A stretch of 64,000 bases of DNA from Collinsella sp. GTDB lineage: Bacteria; Actinomycetota; Coriobacteriia; Coriobacteriales; Coriobacteriaceae. Each line of letters starts with the position of its first letter. The first letter of the stretch is position 1. The translations under genes and the position numbers were made by a program. Shown piece by piece: positions 23,587-31,248 of the stretch. The DNA is taken from assembly GCA_019425015.1 (NCBI GenBank), contig JAHYYJ010000007.1:79399-143398 (forward strand), written 5' to 3'. Below the pieces are notes generated by a model that worked only from the letters and a program-made list of their open reading frames with translations, was not told the DNA's origin and made no database searches.

Positions 23587-25026
23587 ATGCTTGACTACAA
23601 TTTGGAAAAACGCGGCGAGGCATCGCTTTATGAGTATGTTTACCAGCAAATTCGAGATGATATCGTTGCTGGACGTATTGCGGCGGGGGAGCATCTTCCG
23701 TCTAAGCGTGCCTTTGCCAGTCATCTGGGAATCAGTGTCATTACTATCGAGAATGCATATAGCCAGTTACTTGCCGAGGGCTATATTTGCTCAAAGCCGC
23801 GCCGTGGCTACTACGCTTGCGAACTTCCGGATGCACCGGTTTTGGCTTCGGCTGCGGAGGGCATCGACCGAGATGCCGTCTCTGTGGGCCCTAGCGCGTA
23901 TGATGTCAAAGGGCAGGTCGAGCGATTCGATGCGCTCTCTCCTTCCGCTTTGGAGGCGGCGCGGCTTTGGCAAAGCGCGCTTCGGGCGACGCTGGCATCC
24001 GAAGACGAACGCGAAATCTTTTCGACCGCGCCGGCACAGGGCACCGCTCGGCTACGACGCGCAATTGCTCACCATCTGCGCGGGACAAGGGGCATGAATG
24101 TCGACCCCGACAACATCGTTATCGGTGCGGGCGCCCAGCTGCTCGATACCATGTTGGTTCAGTTGCTTGGCGCGGACAAGGTGTATGCCGTCGAGGATCC
24201 AGGCTATTTGCGCTTGACGCGCATCTATCAGGTCATGGGTTGCGAAGTGCGGCATGTCCCGTTGGATGCTGAGGGCGTGGACTTGAGCGCGCTGCAGAAA
24301 ACCGGGACCGATGTCCTTCACCTGATGCCGTCTCATCAGTATCCGACCGGTCTTGTGACGAGCATTGCGCGTCGCTATGCGCTGCTGAGCTGGGCCGCCG
24401 AGCGACCAGGTCGGTATCTCATCGAAGATGACTTTGATTGTGAGTTTCGCCTTGCCGGCAAGCCGATTCCCGCGCTCGCGTCGATCGATGCCGCCCAGTC
24501 GGTTATCTACACCAACACGTTTTCGAAGAGCCTTTCATCGGCGTTGCGTTTGGCGTACATGGTGCTGCCCGATGAGCTAATGGAGAGGTTTAAACGCAAC
24601 CTTGGTTTCTACGCCTCGTCGGTAAGTTCTGTTGATCAGGTTGCCTTGGCGCGTTTGCTGGAATCGGGTGATTACGAGCGACATGTGAACCGCGTGCGCG
24701 TTCGTGCTCGCGAGGCGCGTGATGGCCTGGCGGCGCTTGTACGGAAAGTGTTTCCGGCAGGGGAAGTCTCGATCGAGTACGCGGACGCCGGCCTTTACTG
24801 CGTCGTGGCCGTGGAGCGTGACGCGGGCGGAAGCTCTTTTGCACGGGCCCTCACGCGCTCGAGCATCCCTTTTATCGATATCGGTGACTGTTTTTGGTGT
24901 GCCGATGGCGCATCTGTCCCTGAAAACTCAACTCAAATTCTTGTTCAGTATGACGATCTGAGTCCAAAAGTACTAACTACCTTGGAATTGCAGCTAATGG
25001 GGGGGGGCATTCTGCAACCTAAGTGA
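23587..25026 (+). CDS. pdxR: PdxR: GntR-type HTH fused to an aminotransferase-like domain (MocR family)
   Basis: The 479-aa regulator has a GntR winged HTH (about residues 8-75, with GEHLPSKRAFASHLGISVITIENAYSQL split over helix 2-3) and a fold-type I aminotransferase domain that binds PLP through the Lys in TNTFSKSLSS. In other Gram-positives PdxR activates pdxST when PLP is low. Its divergent position next to pdxST supports this role. The ATG at 23587 is preferred; a TTG at 23554 would add 11 residues across the operator. Its TGA stop lies inside the 119-bp repeat at 25021. Confidence 0.9.
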   Translation: MLDYNLEKRGEASLYEYVYQQIRDDIVAGRIAAGEHLPSKRAFASHLGISVITIENAYSQLLAEGYICSKPRRGYYACELPDAPVLASAAEGIDRDAVSVGPSAYDVKGQVERFDALSPSALEAARLWQSALRATLASEDEREIFSTAPAQGTARLRRAIAHHLRGTRGMNVDPDNIVIGAGAQLLDTMLVQLLGADKVYAVEDPGYLRLTRIYQVMGCEVRHVPLDAEGVDLSALQKTGTDVLHLMPSHQYPTGLVTSIARRYALLSWAAERPGRYLIEDDFDCEFRLAGKPIPALASIDAAQSVIYTNTFSKSLSSALRLAYMVLPDELMERFKRNLGFYASSVSSVDQVALARLLESGDYERHVNRVRVRAREARDGLAALVRKVFPAGEVSIEYADAGLYCVVAVERDAGGSSFARALTRSSIPFIDIGDCFWCADGASVPENSTQILVQYDDLSPKVLTTLELQLMGGGILQPK

Positions 25027-25139
25027 GTAGACTTTTAGCACTTTGGCGACCAGGCAGTTTTGTAACAAGCTATCTACCTGCGGTTTTGAAAAGCAGGATG
25101 ACCGGCCTGCTCGGGATGTTCAAAAAAGTCTACTCACTT
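25021..25139 (+). repeat. 119-bp palindromic-ended dispersed element, copy 1
   Basis: The ends AAGTGAGTAGACTTTT (25021-25036) and AAAAGTCTACTCACTT (25124-25139) are perfect 16-bp inverted repeats. The interior shares GGCGACCAGGC and TACCTGCG with the copies at 26441 and 39499, which have exactly the same length. The first bases provide the stop codon of pdxR. Confidence 0.9.
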
Positions 25140-25174
25140 GCCGCGCAAAGCTCCTGCATGAGAAAAAAATGGGG

Positions 25175-25238
25175 TTTTCAACAGGGCTTCGTCCAGCTCT
25201 CGGCAAGCTTTTGGCCAGTTGGGGAGGGCTGTTGAAAA
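25175..25238. repeat. inverted repeat upstream of the nuclease gene
   Basis: TTTTCAACAG (25175-25184) and CTGTTGAAAA (25229-25238) are perfect complements 44 bp apart. The dyad lies between repeat copy 1 and the nuclease gene and may belong to the same inserted unit. Confidence 0.55.
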
Positions 25239-25322
25239 CTTGGCAGTCCGTTCGGCGCCATTTTTGGTGCGTTCGCGCCAATGCGTGACTGGCTGGGGTG
25301 AAATTCGTGTTTTCCTGTGCCT

Positions 25323-26450
25323 ATGAAGGATCTAGTTTGTGACATATCGGCTTTTAGGTACTGGCGTCTGCCCCCTCAGGTCCGCGCTTTGTGTCCGCCG
25401 CTTCCACGGCCGGAAGAAGACCGGCAGCGATATGACCTCGCCCGTAACCCGACGGCTGCGGCTGTGCTCGGCTTTCCCTTGTATACATTGGTTCGGACGA
25501 GAAACAAGCGGACTTGTCCTGCCAGCATTAGGCAGCGGCTCTTTCTTGGTGAGCTTCCCAGGGAATCCGTGCTGGAAACGGAGCATGGATTTTTGGTTAC
25601 GTCTCCTCTGCTGACGGCATTCATCATGTCGCGACATCTGACGGATCTCCAGCTTCTTTTTGTGTTGGCGGAGATGTGCGGCTTGTTTGCGGTGTGTGCC
25701 CTGCCTGCGGCACTTGAGGCGGAGCTTTCGCGTGCAATTGATTCGGGTGCGATTTCGACAACGTTGGGTTGGGTGCGTTGTCCGTCCGAGGGCGGCACCG
25801 CCTCAAATTTATGGCGTCGCGACGCCTTGGTTTTGGGTGGAGACCTTGACCGTTTTTGTTCGGATGTTTGCGGGATGCGTTACGGCAATCGATTTATGGC
25901 GGTATCACATCTCGTTCCATTGGGTGCCGCATCGCCTTTTGAGGTCGAGGCGTATTTGTTGCTTGGACTACCGCGATCTCTGGGAGGCGAAGGTTTTTGC
26001 GGCATAGAGCTCAATGTCGAAGTGACGTTAAGCACAAGTGCTCGAGCGATTGTGGGAAAGTCCCACATATATATCGACCTACTTCTTTCTTCACCGGACG
26101 GGAAGCGGCAGGTGGCCATTGAATGTCAGGGAAAGGCCTCGCACAGGCGCGCGGGGGATGGCTTGCGTGACGCTGACCGCATGACGGCGCTTCAGACCAT
26201 GGGCTACGACGTACTTCTCCTGACACACGGACAGATATCCGATGAGGATAGATTCCGCGCGATCGTTAAGGCCGTATGCAGGATGCTCGATGTTGAATAT
26301 AGTGATAAAAGCTCGGATGAGCAAAGGGCCGAGGCATTACTCCGATCTGAACTATTCGTTGACTGGACAAAATTGGGAGTAATCGACGAAAAGATGCCCG
26401 TTAGACACAAAAAGGCTCGATCGTGGACGCCTGCGGATCTAAGTGAGTAG
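25323..26450 (+). CDS. hypothetical protein with predicted VSR/DUF559-like PD-(D/E)XK nuclease domain
   Basis: The 375-aa protein has no confident name. Its N-terminal ~200 residues resemble AbiEi-like or DUF559-associated domains (GELPRESVLETEHGFLVTSP). The C-terminal part shows a nuclease-like pattern: SPFEVEA (Glu207/Glu209), YIDLLL (Asp252) and VAIECQGKASH (Glu267, Gln269), then DADRMTALQTMGYDVLLLT. The ATG at 25323 is chosen, though its ribosome site is weak. Codon use seems less GC-biased than its neighbours. It is bracketed by two 119-bp repeats in the same orientation, the second supplying its TAG stop. A host-defence or element-mobility role is inferred. Confidence 0.6.
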   Translation: MKDLVCDISAFRYWRLPPQVRALCPPLPRPEEDRQRYDLARNPTAAAVLGFPLYTLVRTRNKRTCPASIRQRLFLGELPRESVLETEHGFLVTSPLLTAFIMSRHLTDLQLLFVLAEMCGLFAVCALPAALEAELSRAIDSGAISTTLGWVRCPSEGGTASNLWRRDALVLGGDLDRFCSDVCGMRYGNRFMAVSHLVPLGAASPFEVEAYLLLGLPRSLGGEGFCGIELNVEVTLSTSARAIVGKSHIYIDLLLSSPDGKRQVAIECQGKASHRRAGDGLRDADRMTALQTMGYDVLLLTHGQISDEDRFRAIVKAVCRMLDVEYSDKSSDEQRAEALLRSELFVDWTKLGVIDEKMPVRHKKARSWTPADLSE

Positions 26451-26559
26451 ACTTTTGGCGTGATGGCGACCAGGCCGTTTTGCAACAAGTCATTTACCTG
26501 CGACTTTATAAAGCAATATGGATGGCGTGCTCGGCAAGTTCCAAAAAGCCTACTCACTT
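26441..26559 (+). repeat. 119-bp palindromic-ended dispersed element, copy 2
   Basis: This copy has the same length and orientation as copy 1. The terminal inverted repeats differ by one base (AAAAGCCTACTCACTT on the right). The interior retains GGCGACCAGGC, TTTTGCAACAAG and TACCTGCG. Its first bases supply the TAG stop of the nuclease gene. Confidence 0.9.
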
Positions 26560-26626
26560 AGTTTTTGACGAGAAACCGATGCCGAAGGCGGTCCTATTTC
26601 AGGGCGTTTACGAGTTCTCGAGACAC

Positions 26627-26660
26627 GAAAAAAGGCCCGAACCATGCGGTCCGGACCTTA
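26627..26660 (-). terminator. terminator of the rubrerythrin gene
   Basis: On the minus strand GGTCCGGACC pairs with GGTTCGGGCC (G-U pairs included) and is followed by TTTTTT. It lies about 35 bp after the rubrerythrin stop. Confidence 0.85.
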
Positions 26661-26692
26661 TGAAGCTAGAGATTATCTCTCAGGCTGCTGGC

Positions 26693-27253
26693 TTAGCCAA
26701 AGTAGCGCTTGAGCAGGCCGGCGAAAGCCTTGCCGTGGCGGGCCTCGTCGCGAGCCATCTCGTGCACGGTGTCGTGGATGGCATCGAGGCCGGCGGCCTT
26801 GGCGCGCTTGGCAAGATCGGTCTTGCCGGCGGTGGCGCCGTTCTCGGCCTCAACGCGCATCTCGAGGTTCTTCTTGGTGGAGTCGGTCACGACCTCGCCC
26901 AGGAGCTCAGCGAACTTGGCGGCGTGCTCGGCCTCCTCGTGGGCAGCCTTCTCCCAGTACAGGCCGATCTCGGGATAGCCCTCGCGATGAGCGACGCGAG
27001 CCATGGCCAGGTACATACCGACCTCAGAGCACTCGCCCTCAAAGTTGGCGCGCAGGTCGGCAACGATATCCTCGGAGACGCCCTCCATCTTGGCGACGCC
27101 TACGACGTGCTCGGCAGCCCACTCGAGCTGGCCCTCTTCCTGCTTCAGGAAACGAGAACCGGGAACGCCGCACTGGGGGCACTTGAAGTCCTCGGGCAGC
27201 TGGTCGCCGTCGAACTCTTCCACATAACCGCAAACGGGGCAAACAAACTTCAT
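26693..27253 (-). CDS. rubrerythrin with N-terminal rubredoxin domain (reverse type)
   Basis: This 186-aa cytoplasmic peroxide-reducing protein has an N-terminal rubredoxin-like iron site (CPVCGY at 5-10, CPQCG at 25-29) followed by a ferritin-like diiron domain with EGECSEVGMYL, EKAAHEEAEHAAKF and DEARHGKAF ligand motifs. The domain order is the reverse of classical rubrerythrin. The ATG at 27253 follows AAAGGATCG; an upstream in-frame extension has no support. It serves oxidative stress defence in anaerobes. It is monocistronic. Confidence 0.93.
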   Translation of the reverse strand: MKFVCPVCGYVEEFDGDQLPEDFKCPQCGVPGSRFLKQEEGQLEWAAEHVVGVAKMEGVSEDIVADLRANFEGECSEVGMYLAMARVAHREGYPEIGLYWEKAAHEEAEHAAKFAELLGEVVTDSTKKNLEMRVEAENGATAGKTDLAKRAKAAGLDAIHDTVHEMARDEARHGKAFAGLLKRYFG

Positions 27254-27412
27254 GATTCGATCCTTTCGATCGATGGCGATGGGGCGCTTGTCCGGTCCCG
27301 TAAGGGCCCTCTCCGGACGTGCGTCTTGACGAGTTCTATTATCCATAAATGCAACCAAATGTGAAGCCTATTAGGAATGATTTTTAATAAAATAATTTTG
27401 AGATATGAAGAT

Positions 27413-27490
27413 GTTGATTGATTAACGATTGACAGGTCGTCTGTGACCGCCGCTGAGTACAATCGGTCGAGCAAATGTTGACCAATCAAC
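27413..27490. promoter_or_regulatory. inverted half-sites upstream of the alcohol dehydrogenase operon
   Basis: GTTGATTG (27413-27420) and CAATCAAC (27483-27490) are perfect complements bracketing TTGACA- and TACAAT-like sequences in the 256-bp gap. They could bind a regulator that loops the promoter. The remainder of the gap shows nothing recognisable. Confidence 0.4.
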
Positions 27491-27509
27491 AAATGAGGGG
27501 GCCTCCTTT

Positions 27510-28730
27510 ATGCATCTAGCCCGCCGCGCCTGGTGCCGAACATATCAGACGATTTTTCGTATCGCATTGCCGGTGCTGCCCTATACCGAGCCACGCATCC
27601 TGGAGCATGCTGAGGATGTGCCCACAGTGCTTCAAAAGCGTTCGATACAGCGGGTTCTTATCGTGACGGATCCCGGCATTGCCCGTCTGGGGCTCACGGC
27701 ACCGCTCGAGACAGCGCTCGCGTCCAAGGGGATCGACGTTGCGGTCTATGCCAAAACGTGTGCGAACCCCACGGTTTCAAACGTGGAGGAAGCGGCGTCC
27801 CTGTATCGAGAGAGCGCCTGCCAGGCCATTATCGGCTTTGGCGGTGGCTCGGCCATGGACTGCGCCAAGGGCGTGGGCGCGCGCATCGCGCAGCCAAAGA
27901 AGCCCATCAACAAGATGCGCGGCCTGTTGCGTATCCATCGTCGCCTGCCGCTGCTCATCGCCGTTCCCACCACGGCGGGCACGGGAAGCGAGGTCACGCT
28001 TGCAGCGGTAATTACCGACGACGAGACGCACTACAAGTATCCCATTAACGACTTTGTGCTGATCCCGCGCTTTGCGGTGCACGACCCCGAGTTTACGCGC
28101 GGCCTGCCCGCCTCCATTACGGGGCAAACGGGCATGGACGCCCTGACACATGCCGTCGAGGCCTTTATCGGGCGCAGCACCACGCCCTATACGCGCAAGA
28201 TGGCGCGCCAGGCGGTGCAGCTCATCCACGACAATTTGCTCGAGGCCTATGAGTGCGGTGGCAACATGCGTGCGCGCCGCAATTTGCTTTCGGCGGCGTA
28301 TAAAGCGGGCGTTGCCTTTACGCGCTCTTATGTTGGATACGTCCATGCCATCGCGCACAGCCTGGGCGGGCGTTACGGGATTCCCCACGGCTTGGCCAAC
28401 GCCATCATCCTGCCGCACATGCTTCGCGCCTATGGCGAAGCTGCTGCTCCCAAGCTCGCCGATCTCGCCCGCATGGCCGGCATTGCGCCGGCTAATGCGC
28501 TGGACAACGTGGCTGCTGAGGCCTTTATCGATTGGGTCGACCGCATGAACGTTGCCCTGGGTATCCCCAAATATGTGACAGGCATTCGCCGCTCCGACAT
28601 TCCCGAAATGGCAACGCACGCCGATGCCGAGGCTAATCCGCTGTACCCCGTTCCGCTTTTAATGGACCGCTTGGAGCTCGAGCGTATGTACGAGGTCGTC
28701 GCGGGTGGTATGCTTGAGGACGAGAACTAG
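27510..28730 (+). CDS. iron-containing alcohol dehydrogenase
   Basis: This 406-aa group III alcohol dehydrogenase reduces aldehydes or oxidises alcohols with NAD(P). It shows the nucleotide-binding GFGGGSAMDCAKG, VPTTAGTGSEVT, and metal ligands in TGQTGMDALTHAVEAF, VGYVHAIAHSLGG and GIPHGLANAIILP. The ATG at 27510 is preceded by GAGGGGG. It is 9 bp upstream of an aldehyde dehydrogenase gene, so the pair likely interconverts an alcohol and an acid through the aldehyde. The substrate is not evident. Confidence 0.9.
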   Translation: MHLARRAWCRTYQTIFRIALPVLPYTEPRILEHAEDVPTVLQKRSIQRVLIVTDPGIARLGLTAPLETALASKGIDVAVYAKTCANPTVSNVEEAASLYRESACQAIIGFGGGSAMDCAKGVGARIAQPKKPINKMRGLLRIHRRLPLLIAVPTTAGTGSEVTLAAVITDDETHYKYPINDFVLIPRFAVHDPEFTRGLPASITGQTGMDALTHAVEAFIGRSTTPYTRKMARQAVQLIHDNLLEAYECGGNMRARRNLLSAAYKAGVAFTRSYVGYVHAIAHSLGGRYGIPHGLANAIILPHMLRAYGEAAAPKLADLARMAGIAPANALDNVAAEAFIDWVDRMNVALGIPKYVTGIRRSDIPEMATHADAEANPLYPVPLLMDRLELERMYEVVAGGMLEDEN

Positions 28731-28739
28731 GAGGGCGCC

Positions 28740-30119
28740 ATGAACACCGAGGAAATTGCGCGCATCGTCGGCGATCAGCGCGCCTACTTTAAGACGCACG
28801 CCACGTTTGATGTCGATGCTCGACGTCGTGCGCTCGTGAGTTTACGCGATGCGGTACGGGCCCACGAGGCCGATATTGCCCATGCGCTCAAGACCGATTT
28901 GGGAAAGTCGCATGACGAGGCCTATATGTGCGAAATCGGCACCTCGCTTTCCGAGATTCGTCATCAGATCGCGCATGTGGCTCGATGGAGTCGTTCGCGC
29001 CTGCGTCCGTGTGACCTTGCCAACGCCGTGAGTGTGTGCAAAACGCAAGCCGTGCCCTATGGCGTCACGCTCATCATGGCTCCGTGGAACTACCCGTTTT
29101 TACTGACGCTCGAGCCACTCGCCGGCGCCCTTGCCGCGGGCAATACCGTGGTCATCAAGCCGAGCGCCTATGCTCCGGCATCGAGCGCGGTGCTCAAGCA
29201 AATCTGTGAAGAGGCATTTGATCCGCGCTTGGTGACGGTCGTCGAAGGCGGGCGTGCCGAAAACGAAGCGTTGCTCGATGAGTGCTGGGACAAGATCTTC
29301 TTTACCGGTAGCGTTCCGGTCGGCAAGCTCGTCATGGAGCGTGCAAGTAAAAACCTCACACCCGTGACGCTTGAGCTGGGCGGAAAGAGTCCCTGCATCG
29401 TGGATGCGACGGCTAACTTGAAGGTCGCGGCACGCCGTATCGCCTTTGGTAAATGGCTCAACGTGGGGCAGACCTGCGTGGCGCCCGACTACCTGCTGGT
29501 CGATGCGCGCGTGCACGACGAGCTGCTGGACCTCATCAAGGAGGAGGCCCGCCGCATGTTTGGCGAGCATCCGCTCGACAATGAGAATTACGGTCTTATT
29601 GTCAACGCCAAGCATTTCGCGCGCGTACGCGGGCTGATCGACCCCGACAAGGTTGTGCTGGGAGGTACCGCGCGCGAGTCGTCGCTCAAGATTGAACCGA
29701 CGATTTTGGACGGCGTGGCGCCTGAGGACGCCGTAATGCAGGAGGAGATTTTCGGCCCCATCTTGCCGGTGCTGTCGTTTGAGAGCCTAGACGAGGCCGA
29801 GACGTTTATTACGGATCGTCCGACGCCGCTGGCCCTGTATATCTTTAGCCAAGACCGTGAGGTTCAGCAGCGCTTTGTGCGTTACGTGCCCTTTGGTGGT
29901 GGCTGTGTTAATGACACCATTATGCATTTGGCCACGAGCCATATGGGCTTTGGCGGCATGGGGGCGAGCGGTATGGGACAGTACCATGGACGCGAGAGCT
30001 TCGATACGTTTAGCCACAAGAAGAGCATCGTGAACAAGGCAACGTGGCTGGACGTGCCGTTCCGCTATGCCCCTTACGCAAGCTGGAAGCGCAAGTTCGT
30101 GCGCATGTTTGTGCATTAG
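28740..30119 (+). CDS. aldehyde dehydrogenase family protein (class 3-like)
   Basis: The 459-aa NAD(P)-dependent enzyme resembles class 3 and fatty-aldehyde dehydrogenases in length and in lacking the longer N-terminus of class 1/2. It has MAPWNYPFLLTLEPLAGALAAGN split around the cofactor site, FFTGSVPVGK, the catalytic Glu in LELGGKSP and the nucleophile Cys in GQTCVAPDY. The C-terminus is basic and aromatic. GGAGG precedes the ATG. It is the second gene of an operon with the iron alcohol dehydrogenase. Confidence 0.9.
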   Translation: MNTEEIARIVGDQRAYFKTHATFDVDARRRALVSLRDAVRAHEADIAHALKTDLGKSHDEAYMCEIGTSLSEIRHQIAHVARWSRSRLRPCDLANAVSVCKTQAVPYGVTLIMAPWNYPFLLTLEPLAGALAAGNTVVIKPSAYAPASSAVLKQICEEAFDPRLVTVVEGGRAENEALLDECWDKIFFTGSVPVGKLVMERASKNLTPVTLELGGKSPCIVDATANLKVAARRIAFGKWLNVGQTCVAPDYLLVDARVHDELLDLIKEEARRMFGEHPLDNENYGLIVNAKHFARVRGLIDPDKVVLGGTARESSLKIEPTILDGVAPEDAVMQEEIFGPILPVLSFESLDEAETFITDRPTPLALYIFSQDREVQQRFVRYVPFGGGCVNDTIMHLATSHMGFGGMGASGMGQYHGRESFDTFSHKKSIVNKATWLDVPFRYAPYASWKRKFVRMFVH

Positions 30120-30142
30120 AATCAGATGACATAGGGATAAAC

Positions 30143-30182
30143 AAAGTGGCCGCCCCCGCGTAAGCGAAGACGGCCATTTCTC
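30143..30182 (+). terminator. probable terminator of the alcohol/aldehyde dehydrogenase operon
   Basis: AAGTGGCCG pairs with CGGCCATTT over nine positions, including one G-U pair, and ends in T-rich sequence. Confidence 0.6.
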
Positions 30183-30185
30183 ACG

Positions 30186-30365
30186 ATGAAAACGTGTATC
30201 GGAGTTGGCAAGACCCGCTGCCACGGGTGCCATCCGTGTTCCCATCTTATCTGCAAGCGTTCCGTTGCGCAAGCGTTGCGGCAAACGATTGAAAGACGCA
30301 GACAGGATGAATTTGTGTCCGCACGGGCCCGTAGACTTCTCAACTACGTTGTGGATGCTCGCTAA
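30186..30365 (+). CDS. small Cys-rich basic protein (59 aa)
   Basis: A 59-codon frame begins ATG at 30186 and ends TAA at 30365. The first 23 residues hold five Cys and two His (MKTCIGVGKTRCHGCHPCSH), a pattern that could bind zinc, and the rest is a basic helix rich in Arg (QALRQTIERRRQDEFVSARARR). No good ribosome binding site is seen and the start overlaps the terminator tail, so it may be leaderless or a spurious frame. No family was recognised. Confidence 0.4.
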   Translation: MKTCIGVGKTRCHGCHPCSHLICKRSVAQALRQTIERRRQDEFVSARARRLLNYVVDAR

Positions 30366-30383
30366 TCGGTAATGGAGGCGCAC

Positions 30384-30563
30384 GTGTTTGATGACGATGA
30401 CCTGTTCGATCTGACAGACGATCCGTTTGAGTGGGATATGCTACTCGATGACGATGAGTTGGAGCAGGACCGTAAGAAGCGGCAGGGCAAGAAGACGCGG
30501 GATGACGCTTCGAAAAAGCAGGACAAGCGTCGCCGAGGTCTGTTCGGCGGGCTCTTTGGGTGA
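30384..30563 (+). CDS. small protein with acidic N-terminus and basic GLFGGLFG tail (59 aa)
   Basis: The GTG at 30384 is chosen because TGGAGG lies 5 bp upstream; an ATG at 30372 overlaps that site. The protein is sharply bipolar: residues 1-30 are acidic (FDDDDLFDLTDDPFEWD), residues 31-51 are Lys/Arg-rich, and it ends with GLFGGLFG. There is no signal peptide or enzyme motif. Function is unknown; the tail could contact the membrane. Confidence 0.65.
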   Translation: MFDDDDLFDLTDDPFEWDMLLDDDELEQDRKKRQGKKTRDDASKKQDKRRRGLFGGLFG

Positions 30564-30629
30564 CTGTCTCATCGCCGCGTCTGTATACTAAACAGGTCTT
30601 ATACGCGTTGCGAAATGAGGACAGAGACG

Positions 30630-31175
30630 ATGATGTGGTTTACCGCCGACCTGCACCTGGGCGATACGAATATCTTGCACGACATGGATCGACCGTTTGA
30701 TTCGGTCGAGGAGATGAACCGCAAGGTCATCGATGCCATCAATGAGTGCGTGGCTGTGGACGACCGCCTCTATATCTTGGGAGACTTTACCTATCGTTTG
30801 CCCCTGGCGGAGGCGGTGCGCCTGCGCGAGCGCATCGAATGTCAGAACGTAACGCTCATCCGCGGTAACCATGACGGCGACTGGGAAGATCCAGACGCGC
30901 CGCACATTTGGGATGAGGTGCGCGATTATCTGGAGGTCGCCCCCGGTTACGCGAAGGGCCATCGCCTGGTAATGAGCCATTACCCCATGCTCAGCTGGAA
31001 CGGCAAGGCGCGTGGCGCCATCATGTTGCACGGGCATATCCACAGCAGGGGAGACCGCACCAACGCGCGCAACCGCGATCGCGAGCGCCCGGTTCTGCGC
31101 TACGACGTTGGCCTCGATGCCAACAACTACAAGCCCGTAAGCCGTGACCAAATCCTAGGCTTCTTTGGACTGTAG
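30630..31175 (+). CDS. calcineurin-like metallophosphoesterase (YfcE/MJ0936-related)
   Basis: The 181-aa cytoplasmic protein carries the metallophosphoesterase metal motifs in order: ADLHLGD, GDFTY, RGNHDGD, SHYP and GHIHS. Such short proteins are phosphodiesterases of unknown physiological substrate. The ATG at 30630 is taken because GAGG lies 9 bp upstream; an in-frame ATG at 30615 overlaps this site and has none of its own. Confidence 0.85.
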   Translation: MMWFTADLHLGDTNILHDMDRPFDSVEEMNRKVIDAINECVAVDDRLYILGDFTYRLPLAEAVRLRERIECQNVTLIRGNHDGDWEDPDAPHIWDEVRDYLEVAPGYAKGHRLVMSHYPMLSWNGKARGAIMLHGHIHSRGDRTNARNRDRERPVLRYDVGLDANNYKPVSRDQILGFFGL

Positions 31176-31248
31176 CTGTAAGTGCAGGTAGAATGAACGC
31201 GCCGCGCGGATGGTCTGTGCGGCGCGTTTCAGTAGGAGCGATGAATCC

